Shown: piece by piece, positions 1-8,079 of the stretch
Layout: each line of letters begins with the position of its first letter
How positions within the stretch are numbered: position 1 is the stretch's first letter
Assembly (NCBI GenBank): GCA_937146645.1
Contig: CAKZRQ010000027.1
Location: 1 to 57,561, forward strand
Reading direction: 5' to 3'
Length of the DNA: 57,561 nucleotides
Source: an uncultured Cyclobacteriaceae bacterium
GTDB lineage: Bacteria; Bacteroidota; Bacteroidia; Cytophagales; Cyclobacteriaceae
Program-made: the position numbers and the translations under genes
The notes under the pieces: generated by a model
What the model was told of the DNA's origin: nothing
Seen by the model: only the letters and a program-made list of their open reading frames with translations
The model's database searches: none

Positions 1-381
1 ACCCCTATCAAAACAGGACTAAGACCCGAGAGCCTAAACATTATAGAGCAGTGGAGGAACCCAGACAGATCACCCCAGGCCTATCTATTCCCTATCTTAT
101 CCAGAGATCTCACAGCTCAGCAAGAAACTAGGCGAATTCAAGACTTCACCAAGAAGACAAACTCCAAGCTCAAAGAAATTGGGGAGGCTTTAAACTTACC
201 CTTGAAACTTACGACATACGTTGCCCGACATTCATTTGCTACTATTGCCATAAACAAGGGGGGGGCATCAGTACAGGACATTTCAGAGGCTTTAGGTCAT
301 ACCAGCCTAAATACCACCCGGAATTACATTGACAGTCTGAATGACCAGCGAATTAAGGAAATAAGTGATTCGCTATTATGA
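1..381 (+). CDS. Tyrosine recombinase (integrase), C-terminal part, cut by window edge
   Basis: Open from base 1 in frame 1 to a TGA at 379-381, so only about 126 C-terminal residues are visible. They hold three hallmarks of the tyrosine-recombinase catalytic domain: an ARHSFAT box (His and Arg of the HxxR motif), a LGHTS box (third catalytic His) and the nucleophile Tyr in the following TTRNYID segment. The family cuts and rejoins DNA at attachment sites to integrate and excise mobile elements. The stop codon overlaps the start of the next gene (ATGA), so the two are probably co-translated. The N-terminal arm-binding and SAM-like domains lie outside the window. Confidence 0.9.
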   Translation, partial: TPIKTGLRPESLNIIEQWRNPDRSPQAYLFPILSRDLTAQQETRRIQDFTKKTNSKLKEIGEALNLPLKLTTYVARHSFATIAINKGGASVQDISEALGHTSLNTTRNYIDSLNDQRIKEISDSLL

Positions 382-1094
382 GACTGGATCCTGACATGGA
401 GCTACTTCAAAAGATAGGAATTTGGGATACATCAACAGATGCAATTATCAGAAGTCCAAAGTTTGAAGTGGAGCAAAATAATTTCCTTGACCTTTACCCT
501 TTCCTGAAACATTGGGGAGCCGGGAAGGCCTTACATGAGCTTTTCTTTTATCAACAGAATTTCATTCCAACCTCTCCGTCTCCACATCCTCAAAGTCTAA
601 AAATGATAGCAGAAAACCGGGCTTACTTCCAAAGCCTGGAGAAAATTCTAAGCATGGATTTTTCAAAGCTCGAGAAAATCACATTGAACTTTGGCAAAGG
701 TAAGAATGCAGATTTACCCCAGCATCTTCTTAGTTACTTTGGAGGATGGATAAGAAAGGAATTGGAAAGTGAAAATCCCATGGATGACACACCGGCTGAA
801 AAACTCCAGGAACTCAAAGAAATTGAGAAATCCTTAACGTCAAACAAACTAAAAATTCAAAAAGCCTTCCCATCCGTGGAGGCCATTCTTAAAGGCAAAA
901 ATCCAACAACTACATTTCAAAATAAGCAAGTGATACTTTGCACCTATGCACTTTTTTACCAGCATGGATACCGTTTAAATTTTGATAGTCCTGATGGGAA
1001 AGATCCTCTAAATGATCACCAAGAAGCTTTTCAAGACATAGCAGTTTACGACAATTTAAAATCTCACTGGGAAAAAAATAAGAGTGCAATTTAA
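378..1094 (+). CDS. Unknown 238-residue protein coupled to the integrase
   Basis: The ATG sits in the ATGA overlap with the integrase stop, which points to translational coupling and to a role within the mobile element. The sequence is soluble-looking, with no signal peptide or membrane segment. It is mostly helical and charged in the middle, with a Lys/Glu-rich stretch around residues 140-170, and has aromatic-rich ends. I do not recognise a family. Integrase-coupled genes of this kind may be directionality or accessory factors or simple cargo; nothing in the sequence decides between these. Confidence 0.75.
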   Translation: MRLDPDMELLQKIGIWDTSTDAIIRSPKFEVEQNNFLDLYPFLKHWGAGKALHELFFYQQNFIPTSPSPHPQSLKMIAENRAYFQSLEKILSMDFSKLEKITLNFGKGKNADLPQHLLSYFGGWIRKELESENPMDDTPAEKLQELKEIEKSLTSNKLKIQKAFPSVEAILKGKNPTTTFQNKQVILCTYALFYQHGYRLNFDSPDGKDPLNDHQEAFQDIAVYDNLKSHWEKNKSAI

Positions 1095-1214
1095 CCTCCT
1101 AACACCCTGATAATCAGTAAGGACAGAAATAGACAAAATTTTCCATTTTTCTGTCCCTGACATCCAGAACCCTATTCATGACCTTTATTTCAGAATCCAA
1201 AACTGAAAAAAACA

Positions 1215-1505
1215 ATGAATAACTTATCAAACCCCTTTGAAATTCTCAACAGCAAAATAGATGCACTGACATACCAAGTGCAAAAGCTGAATCAACCCAA
1301 AGCAACAGGAACCCATCAAAAGGAATGGGGAGGAGTTGATTTTGCAAGTACGATTACCGGATACAAGCCCCAGACCATTTACATCAAGGCAGGGAAAAAA
1401 CAGATACCCCACATCAAAAGAGATGGGAAGCTTTGGTTTGAAAAAACCGCCCTGTTAAAGTGGATCGAGACCGGGATAATCGAAAAGCTAGAGAATAAAA
1501 TTTAA
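1215..1505 (+). CDS. Small HTH (MerR/excisionase-like) DNA-binding protein
   Basis: This 96-residue protein has a short coiled N-terminal part (about residues 1-35) followed by a helix-turn-helix domain of the MerR/excisionase type (HTH_17-like). That domain ends in a typical IPHIKRDGKLWFEKTALLKW segment, where a wing leads into the recognition of a small target. Proteins of this size beside integrases in Bacteroidota elements commonly act as excisionases or local regulators. That role is inferred from family and position. A strong hairpin begins at its stop codon, which suggests that transcription ends there. Confidence 0.8.
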   Translation: MNNLSNPFEILNSKIDALTYQVQKLNQPKATGTHQKEWGGVDFASTITGYKPQTIYIKAGKKQIPHIKRDGKLWFEKTALLKWIETGIIEKLENKI

Positions 1506-1534
1506 GCCCCTTTTCGGCTAAAAAAAGGGGCTTA
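1503..1534 (+). terminator. 12-bp stem hairpin at the HTH gene stop codon
   Basis: TAAGCCCCTTTT (1503-1514) is perfectly complementary to AAAAGGGGCTTA (1523-1534), with an 8-base loop. The first three bases are the stop codon of the HTH gene. No T-run follows on the plus strand, so it may be a weak or bidirectional terminator or a recombination or RNA-stability structure. Confidence 0.55.
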
Positions 1535-1673
1535 GAGAAACAGCCATGCACTTGCTAGTGGAGGCCTTAGCCAAAGATACGATTTTTTGTATTTGATACG
1601 GTCACCCCTCTCAGGTTGTTCTTACCCCTTCATTTAGTCCTCACTTAACGTAAAACTTTAAACAGTTGATAAA

Positions 1674-2252
1674 ATGAAAAACACGTTACCCCAGAAAAGA
1701 ATCAGGGTATTCGCATTCCTGAAAAAGAACTATCCTCAAAGCTTCACAGCAAAGCAACTGGAGAGGACAACAGGAATAATGATTAACCAGATGCAAAGTA
1801 TCCTAAAGGGGCTTCTAAAGCTTCACAAAATAGAAATAGACCAGTCTAAGGTCAATAGTATCCCGGGAAGCGTGGAGGCCTTCTATAAGGCTATCCCAGG
1901 ACAAACTGACATAACCCCGATACTTGGAAATTATGGAAGCAAGGCAGGGAGAGAAACTAGCGTTACCCAGGCAATTGCATGGGAGGCATTAGAGAGAGAT
2001 CCTGATAGATTCACCCAGATTGAAAAAGTATATTCCTTTTTGCTATCCTCTCCATTGAAATGTTTTTCAAGGAGGCAACTAGAGGAAAGATTGAATCTGA
2101 GAGCCAATAACCTCACAAGTATTTTAAACCAGCTGCAGGAAAAAAAGCAGGTAGGAATTGAAAAGCAGGATAGTTGCGAGTATACCGGGAAACTAGTGTA
2201 TTTCTACTATGCTATTGATCCAAAGCAAGCATCGCAAAAGAAACTGTTTTGA
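1674..2252 (+). CDS. Winged-helix domain protein of the mobile element
   Basis: This 192-residue soluble protein appears to contain two similar winged-helix units. The first covers about residues 5-75, with a KNYPQSFTAKQLERTTG segment. The second covers about residues 120-185 and repeats the pattern as LSSPLKCFSRRQLEERL. The linker between them is rich in Gly, Ser and Thr. The duplicated unit resembles DNA-binding regulators or replication-associated proteins of small mobile elements, but I do not recognise a named family. The stop codon is one base from the next start, so the two genes form a pair. Confidence 0.7.
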   Translation: MKNTLPQKRIRVFAFLKKNYPQSFTAKQLERTTGIMINQMQSILKGLLKLHKIEIDQSKVNSIPGSVEAFYKAIPGQTDITPILGNYGSKAGRETSVTQAIAWEALERDPDRFTQIEKVYSFLLSSPLKCFSRRQLEERLNLRANNLTSILNQLQEKKQVGIEKQDSCEYTGKLVYFYYAIDPKQASQKKLF

Positions 2253-2253
2253 G

Positions 2254-2706
2254 ATGAGGCAAGATCAGGAAGAAATAAAGCTTTATCCTCACAATATATT
2301 TTGGGAGCCTGGTCTTTCAGATGCTGAGAAGATACTATTGTTTGAGATTCAATATAAATGTAGGCTTGCTAAGGAATCCTCCACTGAAAGCAACAAAACT
2401 ATGGGGATCCGGCTGAGTAAAAGTTCAGATACAATTAATACGATACTTGGGAGCCTGGAGAAAAAAGAATGGATCATAAGGCGAAAGGATTATTTTGAAG
2501 TAACCCAGAGAAGAATTCTATTGACTGAAAAATCATTAAGTCTTATTCAGAATCCATTTCTAGATTGGTACCCAATAAGGGTAGGCAAATTCGCCTACCC
2601 CCCATTAACCAAAAGAGAACTATCCACTAGAGTGAATTCAAAGGAATTGGAAGATGCCTTGCCCAAGCTGATTCGTAAAGGAATGATCGCAGATGAAAAA
2701 GAATGA
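2254..2706 (+). CDS. Winged-helix, possible replication-initiation-type protein
   Basis: I place the start at the ATG at 2254, one base after the upstream stop, rather than at the in-frame ATG at 2209 inside the upstream gene. This gives about 150 residues. Residues 1-80 read like a replication-type winged helix: an NIFWEP segment, a stretch starting LSDAEKILLFEI, then LGSLEKKEWI and a wing. A second helical unit occupies the C-terminus. The 22-bp repeat array begins only 37 bases after the stop, and a related palindrome lies inside the gene, as in iteron-type initiators. The replication role is inferred; a transcriptional regulator binding its own repeats would look the same. Confidence 0.65.
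   Translation: MRQDQEEIKLYPHNIFWEPGLSDAEKILLFEIQYKCRLAKESSTESNKTMGIRLSKSSDTINTILGSLEKKEWIIRRKDYFEVTQRRILLTEKSLSLIQNPFLDWYPIRVGKFAYPPLTKRELSTRVNSKELEDALPKLIRKGMIADEKE
2579..2600. repeat. Palindrome related to the downstream 22-bp repeats
   Basis: GGGTAGGC (2579-2586) and GCCTACCC (2593-2600) are perfect inverted repeats around AAATTC. The right half carries the same AAATTCGCCTACCC core as the tandem repeats at 2744-2831. It lies inside the coding region of the winged-helix gene. Confidence 0.7.
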
Positions 2707-2743
2707 TGAGAACCATTTGCACCAACGGTAAACTTTTTTCACT

Positions 2744-2831
2744 GGCAAATTCGCCTACCCTCCCCAACAGATTCGCCTACCCTCCCCAACAGATTCGCCT
2801 ACCCTCCCCGGCAAATTCACCTACCAAGAAT
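2744..2831. repeat. Iteron-like array: four 22-bp tandem repeats
   Basis: Units lie at 2744-2765, 2766-2787, 2788-2809 and, degenerate, 2810-2831. Each carries the core ATTCGCCTACCCTCCCC; the last reads ATTCACCTACC. The period of 22 bp is two DNA turns, and 22 is not a multiple of three, so the repeat is conserved at DNA level rather than as protein. It directly follows a winged-helix gene. This suggests protein-binding iterons of a replication origin or an operator array. Confidence 0.75.
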
Positions 2832-3277
2832 AAAGAGAGAATAAATACATAATCAAAAAGAATAAAAACGCCTTTGGCGTCTATCTGATTGAATTTGAAA
2901 TTGATTTCTAAGTTTCTGACTTTTGGACTTACCACTTATCCTGGATCCCTCCCCAACATTCTAAGCAAACAAAACAAACATCAAGGTACTATCCAGTGGA
3001 GGCCTCCCCCCACCTATCCTGATGACCATAGCCCAGGGGTAGTGATTATCTCTAAATTATTTCTCTCCCAAACCGTTGTGGTTAACACTTCACGTATAGG
3101 TGCAAAATTGGGAATTTGAAAATTAGGGCTAAACCATACCATAGAATGTCACGGCTTACATGGATGACTAACATTATTGACAAACATTTCTAACAGAAAA
3201 AATTGATTACCCAGTGATGGAAATTCAGTTAGCAGTATGTATCATGTTTTAGACCTTGGAGAAAAAATACCGAGATC
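2832..3277. other. Gene-free stretch after the iterons
   Basis: With the repeat array this makes about 570 bases without a convincing gene between 2707 and 3277. A short hairpin, ACGCC-TTT-GGCGT (2868-2880), has A-residues on its left, so it could terminate leftward transcription. The only open frame, 2889-3119, has no recognisable content and I do not call it. A copy of TGGAGGCC occurs at 2997-3004. Confidence 0.5.
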
Positions 3278-3496
3278 ATGAAGAACCAAAAACAACCCTG
3301 GGAGCCTTTAGCGTATTATTTGAGCCTTTCAGATGACATCATTGAAGAAACCAAAATTTTTCTTTTTGACCTGATGGAAGAAACCGCAAGAGCCGGTCAC
3401 TTGCCTCCAGACTGCAAAGAAGAAAGGATTTATTTGATCTCACAGCTTCACAGATTATTTACCAGCCTGGAGGCCTCCGCTAATATCCGGCCTTAA
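3278..3496 (+). CDS. Small unknown protein at the element edge
   Basis: This 72-residue acidic, mainly helical protein contains a MEETARAGHLPPDCKEER segment and has no signal peptide or membrane segment. It is the last gene before tRNA-Thr and appears to belong to the mobile element. Short helical proteins of this type are common near integrases in Bacteroidota elements, but I cannot name a family or a function. Composition and length are consistent with a real gene, with a purine-rich stretch (GGAGAAAAAA) upstream of the ATG. Confidence 0.5.
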   Translation: MKNQKQPWEPLAYYLSLSDDIIEETKIFLFDLMEETARAGHLPPDCKEERIYLISQLHRLFTSLEASANIRP

Positions 3497-3574
3497 AAAA
3501 CGATTTAAAATACGTAAAAAAAGCACCGTTTTTTCACCCGGAAATTCAGGGGCAAAATGATACTTTTTACTGTT

Positions 3575-3596
3575 TTGTGTGAAAATTGTGTGAAAA
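3575..3596. repeat. Tandem 11-bp direct repeat near tRNA-Thr
   Basis: TTGTGTGAAAA occurs twice head to tail (3575-3585 and 3586-3596), 50 bases from the tRNA-Thr 3' end and at the edge of the integrase-bearing region. It is a candidate recombinase or accessory-factor binding site; this is inference from position. Confidence 0.6.
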
Positions 3597-3598
3597 TG

Positions 3599-3634
3599 AA
3601 AAAAGGCACTTAGAGAAAAATAACTCTAAGTGCC
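3599..3634 (-). terminator. Rho-independent terminator of tRNA-Thr
   Basis: GGCACTTAGAG (3605-3615) pairs perfectly with CTCTAAGTGCC (3624-3634). Read on the minus strand, this 11-bp stem is followed by TTTTTT (3599-3604). It lies 12 bases beyond the 3' end of tRNA-Thr. Confidence 0.85.
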
Positions 3635-3646
3635 TGATAATCAAAG

Positions 3647-3719
<73 letters not shown>

Positions 3720-3818
3720 TTTTTCCTTAAACGTGGTGCAAATATATATGCTTACTTCATTTGCTCCAAGCTACTCCTGAAGAAAAATTATATCTCTCTA
3801 AGAGTGAGGAGGATTAAT

Positions 3819-5999
3819 TTACAAATCCCGTAAAATAGCTAGTTTTTGCTTTAATTTCTGGATTTCATCCTCGGCCTTTTGAATCTTTACATCAAACTGA
3901 TCACGAAGTTTATCCGCCGTTTTTGAAGCTGAGAAAAACTCAAGATTTGTTCGCCAAAGTGAGATATTATTCTCCAATTCCGAAATCTGCCGACGGATTC
4001 CATGCTCCTTCTTACTTATCGTTCTGGAGGCATTTGGATCAGATTGAATCTTAGTCAAATTGAGCTTGAATAAGAAGTTTTCACGATCAAATCCTTCGGT
4101 ATCAAGCTTTTCGATATAGGTATCTACCGCAGCTTTGAATTCAGATTGGATTTCTTTCATGTTCTTACGTGGAACAAATCCAATACTATTAAATTCATCA
4201 ACCAAGCCTGCTAATGCTTCTTCATTGGGATCAGCCTCACTTGATGCTGCAATTATTTTTTGACAAACCTCCTTCTTAAGCTTTAGATTTTCCTCGTATT
4301 CTGAATTACTAGCCTTGTTAGCATTTCTTCTATTCTCAAAGAACGTATCGCAAGCTGATTTAAAGCGCTTGTATAAACTATCTCTAGTCTTTTCAGGTGT
4401 TGGGCCTAAAGTCTTCCATTCCTTTTGAAGGCCGATCATTTGGTTAGCAGTCTTCTGCCAATCAGTACTTTCTTTAAGCTCCTCAGCCTTAGAAATTAGC
4501 TCCTCTGCTTTTTGCTGATTATTAGCTCTAACCTCATCCAGCTTTCTGAAAAACTGGTTCTTGTTATGGAAGAACTGTTTAAAACTCGCCCAGAAGTTTT
4601 TATTGATTTCTTTACCAGCTTCTCTTGGAACTGGTCCTATCTGTTCCCAGGACTTCTGAATAGCTAGAATATCTTTCGTCTTAGTATTCCACTCCTTAAT
4701 TCTATCAGAATTGAAACCTACGAATTCTTTTAGCGCCTCAATGAGTTTCTCTTTCTGCTCCTGATTCTCTTGAAAAACCTCCTTTTGGCTATCGTAAAAT
4801 TCCTTTCTTCGATCATAGACGGCATCAGATGCAGCTTTAAATCTTTGCCACAGGGATTCTTGTTGTTCACGTGGTACAGGTCCAATGTGCTTGTACTCCT
4901 CGTGAAGCTCATTCAAAGCCTTGATCGCAGTTTGAAGATCTGGCTCATCCTTTAAAGCTTCAGCCTTTTCACAAAGAGCGGTTTTGCCTTTGAGGTTCTT
5001 TTGTCGATCAAGCTCTTTGAGCTCAAAATAGATGCTTCTATTGTCATAAAAGCGATCCATTAAGGCATTGTAGCTAGCCCAGAGACTTCTGTTATGAGCA
5101 TTTGGAACTGGCCCTATGGCTTTCCACTCCTCTTGTATTCCTTTTATAGCATTCATGCTAAGAGTGGTTTCTTCTCCATCCACCAACTCTCTCAATTTTC
5201 CAAGAAGCTCGTTCTTTAACTCATAATTTTTCTCTTTTTGCTTCTCGGCTTCCTTTCTAGCGGAGTTTACTTTTCTCCTAAACTCGAAATAGAATGTATC
5301 GAAGAGCTTATCCTCGTCAGATGGCTTATAATCAAAATCATCTGCTGAACCACCCTCCTCTTTAAACTTAATGAGGGCTTCCTTTTGCTCGGTATCAGTA
5401 ATTGCCGTGTAGGTAGCCTTTATTTCATGAATTAATCGATCAACAGATGAAGGTCTATCTGCTAAAACCTTCTCTCTCAGCAAAGTAAGTAATTCTGATT
5501 TTGAAAGGTTAGTGAGATCAACTTCTTCTTCAACCTCTTCCTCAATCTCGCTTTCTTCCTTGATTTCTTCTGGTTCGGAATTCTGAGCATCTTCAGAATG
5601 ATCAGCCTCGATCACTTCTGAAACCGCTTCAGGCTCATCCGTTTTTTCGACAGTTTTGGACGCCTCTAAAGCTTCAGAAGCTCCGCTATCCAATTTTTCT
5701 CCTAGATCTTCTGTCAAATTATCCTCAGAAGTAGAGCTCACTACTTCCGGATTCACCTCTGTCTCAGAAGCTTTGTCTTCCGGCTTTGTCTCTGGAGTAA
5801 CCGCATCAACATCTTTCTCGATCTCTTCAACCGCAGAAGAGACTTCCTCTACTTTCGATTCCGTTTTTGCTGAATTGGTTTCCTCAACCTTTTCTTCAAT
5901 TTTACCCTCTTCTTTTGAAATCTCATTACTCGCTTCGCCCTGCTGTAGAGCGTTCTGAGTCACCTTGTCATCAGACAATTCCTTACTTTTCTCAGTCAT
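3819..5999 (-). CDS. DUF349 domain protein with long acidic N-terminus
   Basis: This 726-residue protein begins with about 170 residues dominated by Glu, Ser, Val and Lys, likely disordered. After it come five DUF349 repeats, each marked by a WKxIGPVP-type segment (for example WKAIGPVPNAHNR, EYKHIGPVPREQQ, WEQIGPVPREAGK, WKTLGPTPEKTR and a divergent FNSIGFVPRK). The C-terminus is a coiled coil. DUF349 proteins are cytosolic and poorly characterised; I assign no reaction. A good -7 element lies about 32 bases upstream of the start, so it probably has its own promoter. The YqgE gene is upstream on the same strand, 50 bases away. Confidence 0.9.
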   Translation of the reverse strand: MTEKSKELSDDKVTQNALQQGEASNEISKEEGKIEEKVEETNSAKTESKVEEVSSAVEEIEKDVDAVTPETKPEDKASETEVNPEVVSSTSEDNLTEDLGEKLDSGASEALEASKTVEKTDEPEAVSEVIEADHSEDAQNSEPEEIKEESEIEEEVEEEVDLTNLSKSELLTLLREKVLADRPSSVDRLIHEIKATYTAITDTEQKEALIKFKEEGGSADDFDYKPSDEDKLFDTFYFEFRRKVNSARKEAEKQKEKNYELKNELLGKLRELVDGEETTLSMNAIKGIQEEWKAIGPVPNAHNRSLWASYNALMDRFYDNRSIYFELKELDRQKNLKGKTALCEKAEALKDEPDLQTAIKALNELHEEYKHIGPVPREQQESLWQRFKAASDAVYDRRKEFYDSQKEVFQENQEQKEKLIEALKEFVGFNSDRIKEWNTKTKDILAIQKSWEQIGPVPREAGKEINKNFWASFKQFFHNKNQFFRKLDEVRANNQQKAEELISKAEELKESTDWQKTANQMIGLQKEWKTLGPTPEKTRDSLYKRFKSACDTFFENRRNANKASNSEYEENLKLKKEVCQKIIAASSEADPNEEALAGLVDEFNSIGFVPRKNMKEIQSEFKAAVDTYIEKLDTEGFDRENFLFKLNLTKIQSDPNASRTISKKEHGIRRQISELENNISLWRTNLEFFSASKTADKLRDQFDVKIQKAEDEIQKLKQKLAILRDL

Positions 6000-6031
6000 A
6001 CAAATAGAACTCTATTCTTACTTACAATGAG

Positions 6032-6039
6032 CAAATGTA
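6032..6039 (-). promoter_or_regulatory. Bacteroidota -7 element for the DUF349 gene
   Basis: On the minus strand the octamer reads TACATTTG, a match to the Bacteroidota -7 consensus TAnnTTTG, about 32 bases before the ATG. I see no strong -33 element. Confidence 0.5.
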
Positions 6040-6049
6040 TGGATTTTGA

Positions 6050-6619
6050 CTAATTTAAACGCGGGTCACGCGGATAATTTGCGATTAGTCTAAACTCCCC
6101 TCCCATATTCTTCAGAAGTCCTTTCCAAAGATCTTCAGGAGTTGATTCAAAGGAGTTTTCGTCAATGTTTTCATGACATAAAATCCAAGTTTCCTCGTTC
6201 ATTTCATCTTGCAACTGTCCAGCTCCCCAACCGCTATAACCTATGAAAAACCTAACTCGGTCAAGATCCATTTGATTAAGCTTAAGTTTTTCCACCAACT
6301 GGTCGAAATCACCACCCCACCAAATCTGATCTCCAACGGATACGCTACCCTCTAATTGCTTTTCACCTAAGTAGACAAAGTGAAGGGTGTTTTGTTCCAC
6401 TGGGCCGCCAACAAAAACTTCTTTATCCAAAAAATCAAGGCTTTGAACGATTTCGCTCAGTCTAAGGATAGAAGGTTTATTCATAACAAAGCCGAAACTT
6501 CCTTCCTCGTTATGGTCACACAGAAGCACTACAGATCGTACAAAATTCTGATCTTGAAGAAAGGGCTCCGAAATCAATAGATCCCCTGCTACTGGCGTAT
6601 GTTCGGTCTTTTTTTCCAT
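6050..6619 (-). CDS. YqgE/AlgH family protein (DUF179)
   Basis: The 189 residues match the usual family length. The diagnostic N-terminal block is present (GDLLISEPFLQDQNFVRSV, then LLCDHNEEGSFGFVMNKP), as are the central VFVGGPVE segment and a GYSGWGAGQLQDE block near residue 130. It is a soluble cytoplasmic protein. The family is widespread but its biochemical role is not established, so I give none. It lies between the DUF349 gene on the same strand and the divergent pdxH gene; about 100 bases between it and pdxH probably hold both promoters. Confidence 0.92.
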   Translation of the reverse strand: MEKKTEHTPVAGDLLISEPFLQDQNFVRSVVLLCDHNEEGSFGFVMNKPSILRLSEIVQSLDFLDKEVFVGGPVEQNTLHFVYLGEKQLEGSVSVGDQIWWGGDFDQLVEKLKLNQMDLDRVRFFIGYSGWGAGQLQDEMNEETWILCHENIDENSFESTPEDLWKGLLKNMGGEFRLIANYPRDPRLN

Positions 6620-6719
6620 TCCGACTGCTGAGCGTCTGATTTAAAAATATAGATGATAATTTTATAAATCCCATGCGTAGGGTAATTTTATAATACAAAA
6701 TTAACAGAGCACGAAAACC

Positions 6720-7355
6720 ATGGATATCGCCTCAATCAGGAAGGATTACTCCCTTAAATCATTAGAAATCAACGATGTAGATGATAATCCTTTAACTCAG
6801 TTTCATAAGTGGCTAAAGGAGGCTGTAAATGCTGAAGTACTCGAGGTCAATGCCATGACACTTTCCACTATTTCAGCAGAAGGATTTCCTAATGGACGAA
6901 TAGTACTTCTGAAGGAGTTAGATGAAGGTTTTGTTTTTTTCACCAATTACCTGAGTGAAAAGGGACAAGAGCTTACTAAAAACCCTAATGCATCCCTCAC
7001 CTTTTTCTGGCCTGAATTAGAAAGACAAGTGCGGGTCAATGGGCGAGTCTCGAAAGTGTCTGCAGAAGAGTCAGACAGCTATTTTTTTTCTAGACCAATT
7101 GGTTCGCAAATTGGAGCATGGGCTTCTCCACAAAGCCAAGTGATAGAATCCCGTCAGATTCTGGAAGATAATATTAAGGAATTGCAAAATAGATTTGAAT
7201 CGGAAAAAATCTCAAGACCCCCACACTGGGGTGGTTTTAGGCTCACTCCAACTCAAATTGAATTTTGGCAAGGTAGGCCGAGTCGACTTCATGATCGAAT
7301 ATCTTACAATAAGAATCCTGAAGGTGCCTGGATAAGGGAAAGATTAGCTCCCTAA
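6720..7355 (+). CDS. pdxH: Pyridoxamine 5'-phosphate oxidase
   Basis: This 211-residue protein is full length for PdxH, the FMN enzyme that oxidises pyridoxine or pyridoxamine 5'-phosphate to pyridoxal 5'-phosphate. Visible family blocks are [22 protein letters not shown] (split here as NAMTLSTIS and GRIVLLK), the [13 protein letters not shown] block and a central [12 protein letters not shown]. The C-terminus has [12 protein letters not shown] and ends WIRERLAP, which bind phosphate and substrate. It stands alone on the plus strand and is convergent with bshB1, with two bases between the stop codons. Confidence 0.97.
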   Translation: MDIASIRKDYSLKSLEINDVDDNPLTQFHKWLKEAVNAEVLEVNAMTLSTISAEGFPNGRIVLLKELDEGFVFFTNYLSEKGQELTKNPNASLTFFWPELERQVRVNGRVSKVSAEESDSYFFSRPIGSQIGAWASPQSQVIESRQILEDNIKELQNRFESEKISRPPHWGGFRLTPTQIEFWQGRPSRLHDRISYNKNPEGAWIRERLAP

Positions 7356-7357
7356 AA

Positions 7358-8077
7358 TTATTTCAAGTCAAACAAATCTTCAATCCCGATATATCGCTCT
7401 GAAGTAAATCCTTCTCCGTAAATCGTTAGAATTCTGTGACCGAAATCCCGTGCCCTCGCTTCGATAAATGGTAAGAATTCCGGATCAGAAATAAAGCTCG
7501 CGGGTTCTTTACTATCTGGATCAAAGAACTGAGATTGATAAGCGAGTATGCTTTTCACCTTTGTTTCCCAGAAGTCCGAAATATCCACGATGAAGTCAGG
7601 CTCGATATAGTTATTCTGAATGAAATGATAAACATGTTTTGGCCTCCAAGGATCTTGAGCTTCGCCTTCAAAAGTTGTCTCAATTTTTCTAAGTCCACTC
7701 ATGAAACAAGCATTAGTCGCTAGATTTGAACCTTTTCCATGATCTGGGTGCCTGTCTTCTATCGCATTAGCGATGACCATCTCAGGACGATATTTGCGGA
7801 TTATCTTAACTAATTCTATTCTGTGGGCCTCATCATCCTTAAAATAAACATCTTTAAAACCCATGTTTTCCCTGGCGGTTAAGCCAAGGATTTTTGCGGC
7901 TTCATCAGCTTCTTTCATTCGGATTTCAGGGGTACCTCGAGTTCCCATCTCACCCTTTGTCAAATCGACAATTCCAACCTTCTTACCCTTTGCCACCTGA
8001 GAAGCAATCGTACCAGAACATCCCAATTCGGCATCATCAGGATGTGCAGCAAAAACAAGTATATCAAGTTTTTCCAT
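7358..8077 (-). CDS. bshB1: Bacillithiol biosynthesis deacetylase BshB1
   Basis: This 239-residue PIG-L (LmbE-like) deacetylase has the zinc-binding AHPDDAELG motif at residues 11-19, a DRHPDHGKGS motif near residue 107 and the LTKGEMGTRGTPEIR block typical of BshB1. The enzyme removes the acetyl group from GlcNAc-malate in bacillithiol synthesis, the main low-molecular-weight thiol of many Bacteroidota. It is the last gene of a minus-strand run trxB, M23 peptidase, bshB1 with gaps of 10 and 2 bases. A shared transcript with trxB would link two thiol-redox functions. bshA and bshC are not in the window. Confidence 0.93.
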   Translation of the reverse strand: MEKLDILVFAAHPDDAELGCSGTIASQVAKGKKVGIVDLTKGEMGTRGTPEIRMKEADEAAKILGLTARENMGFKDVYFKDDEAHRIELVKIIRKYRPEMVIANAIEDRHPDHGKGSNLATNACFMSGLRKIETTFEGEAQDPWRPKHVYHFIQNNYIEPDFIVDISDFWETKVKSILAYQSQFFDPDSKEPASFISDPEFLPFIEARARDFGHRILTIYGEGFTSERYIGIEDLFDLK

Positions 8078-8079
8078 TC

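Noticed and set aside
2744..2831. Repeat array considered as a CRISPR
   Set aside because: The units are directly tandem with no spacers and there are no cas genes nearby.
2889..3119. Open frame of 76 codons after the iteron array
   Set aside because: Composition is irregular, there is no recognisable domain and the frame sits in a repeat-rich non-coding stretch.
5656..5958. Plus-strand open frame of 100 codons rich in Ser and Thr
   Set aside because: It is the mirror of the Glu/Ser-rich N-terminus of the DUF349 gene on the other strand.
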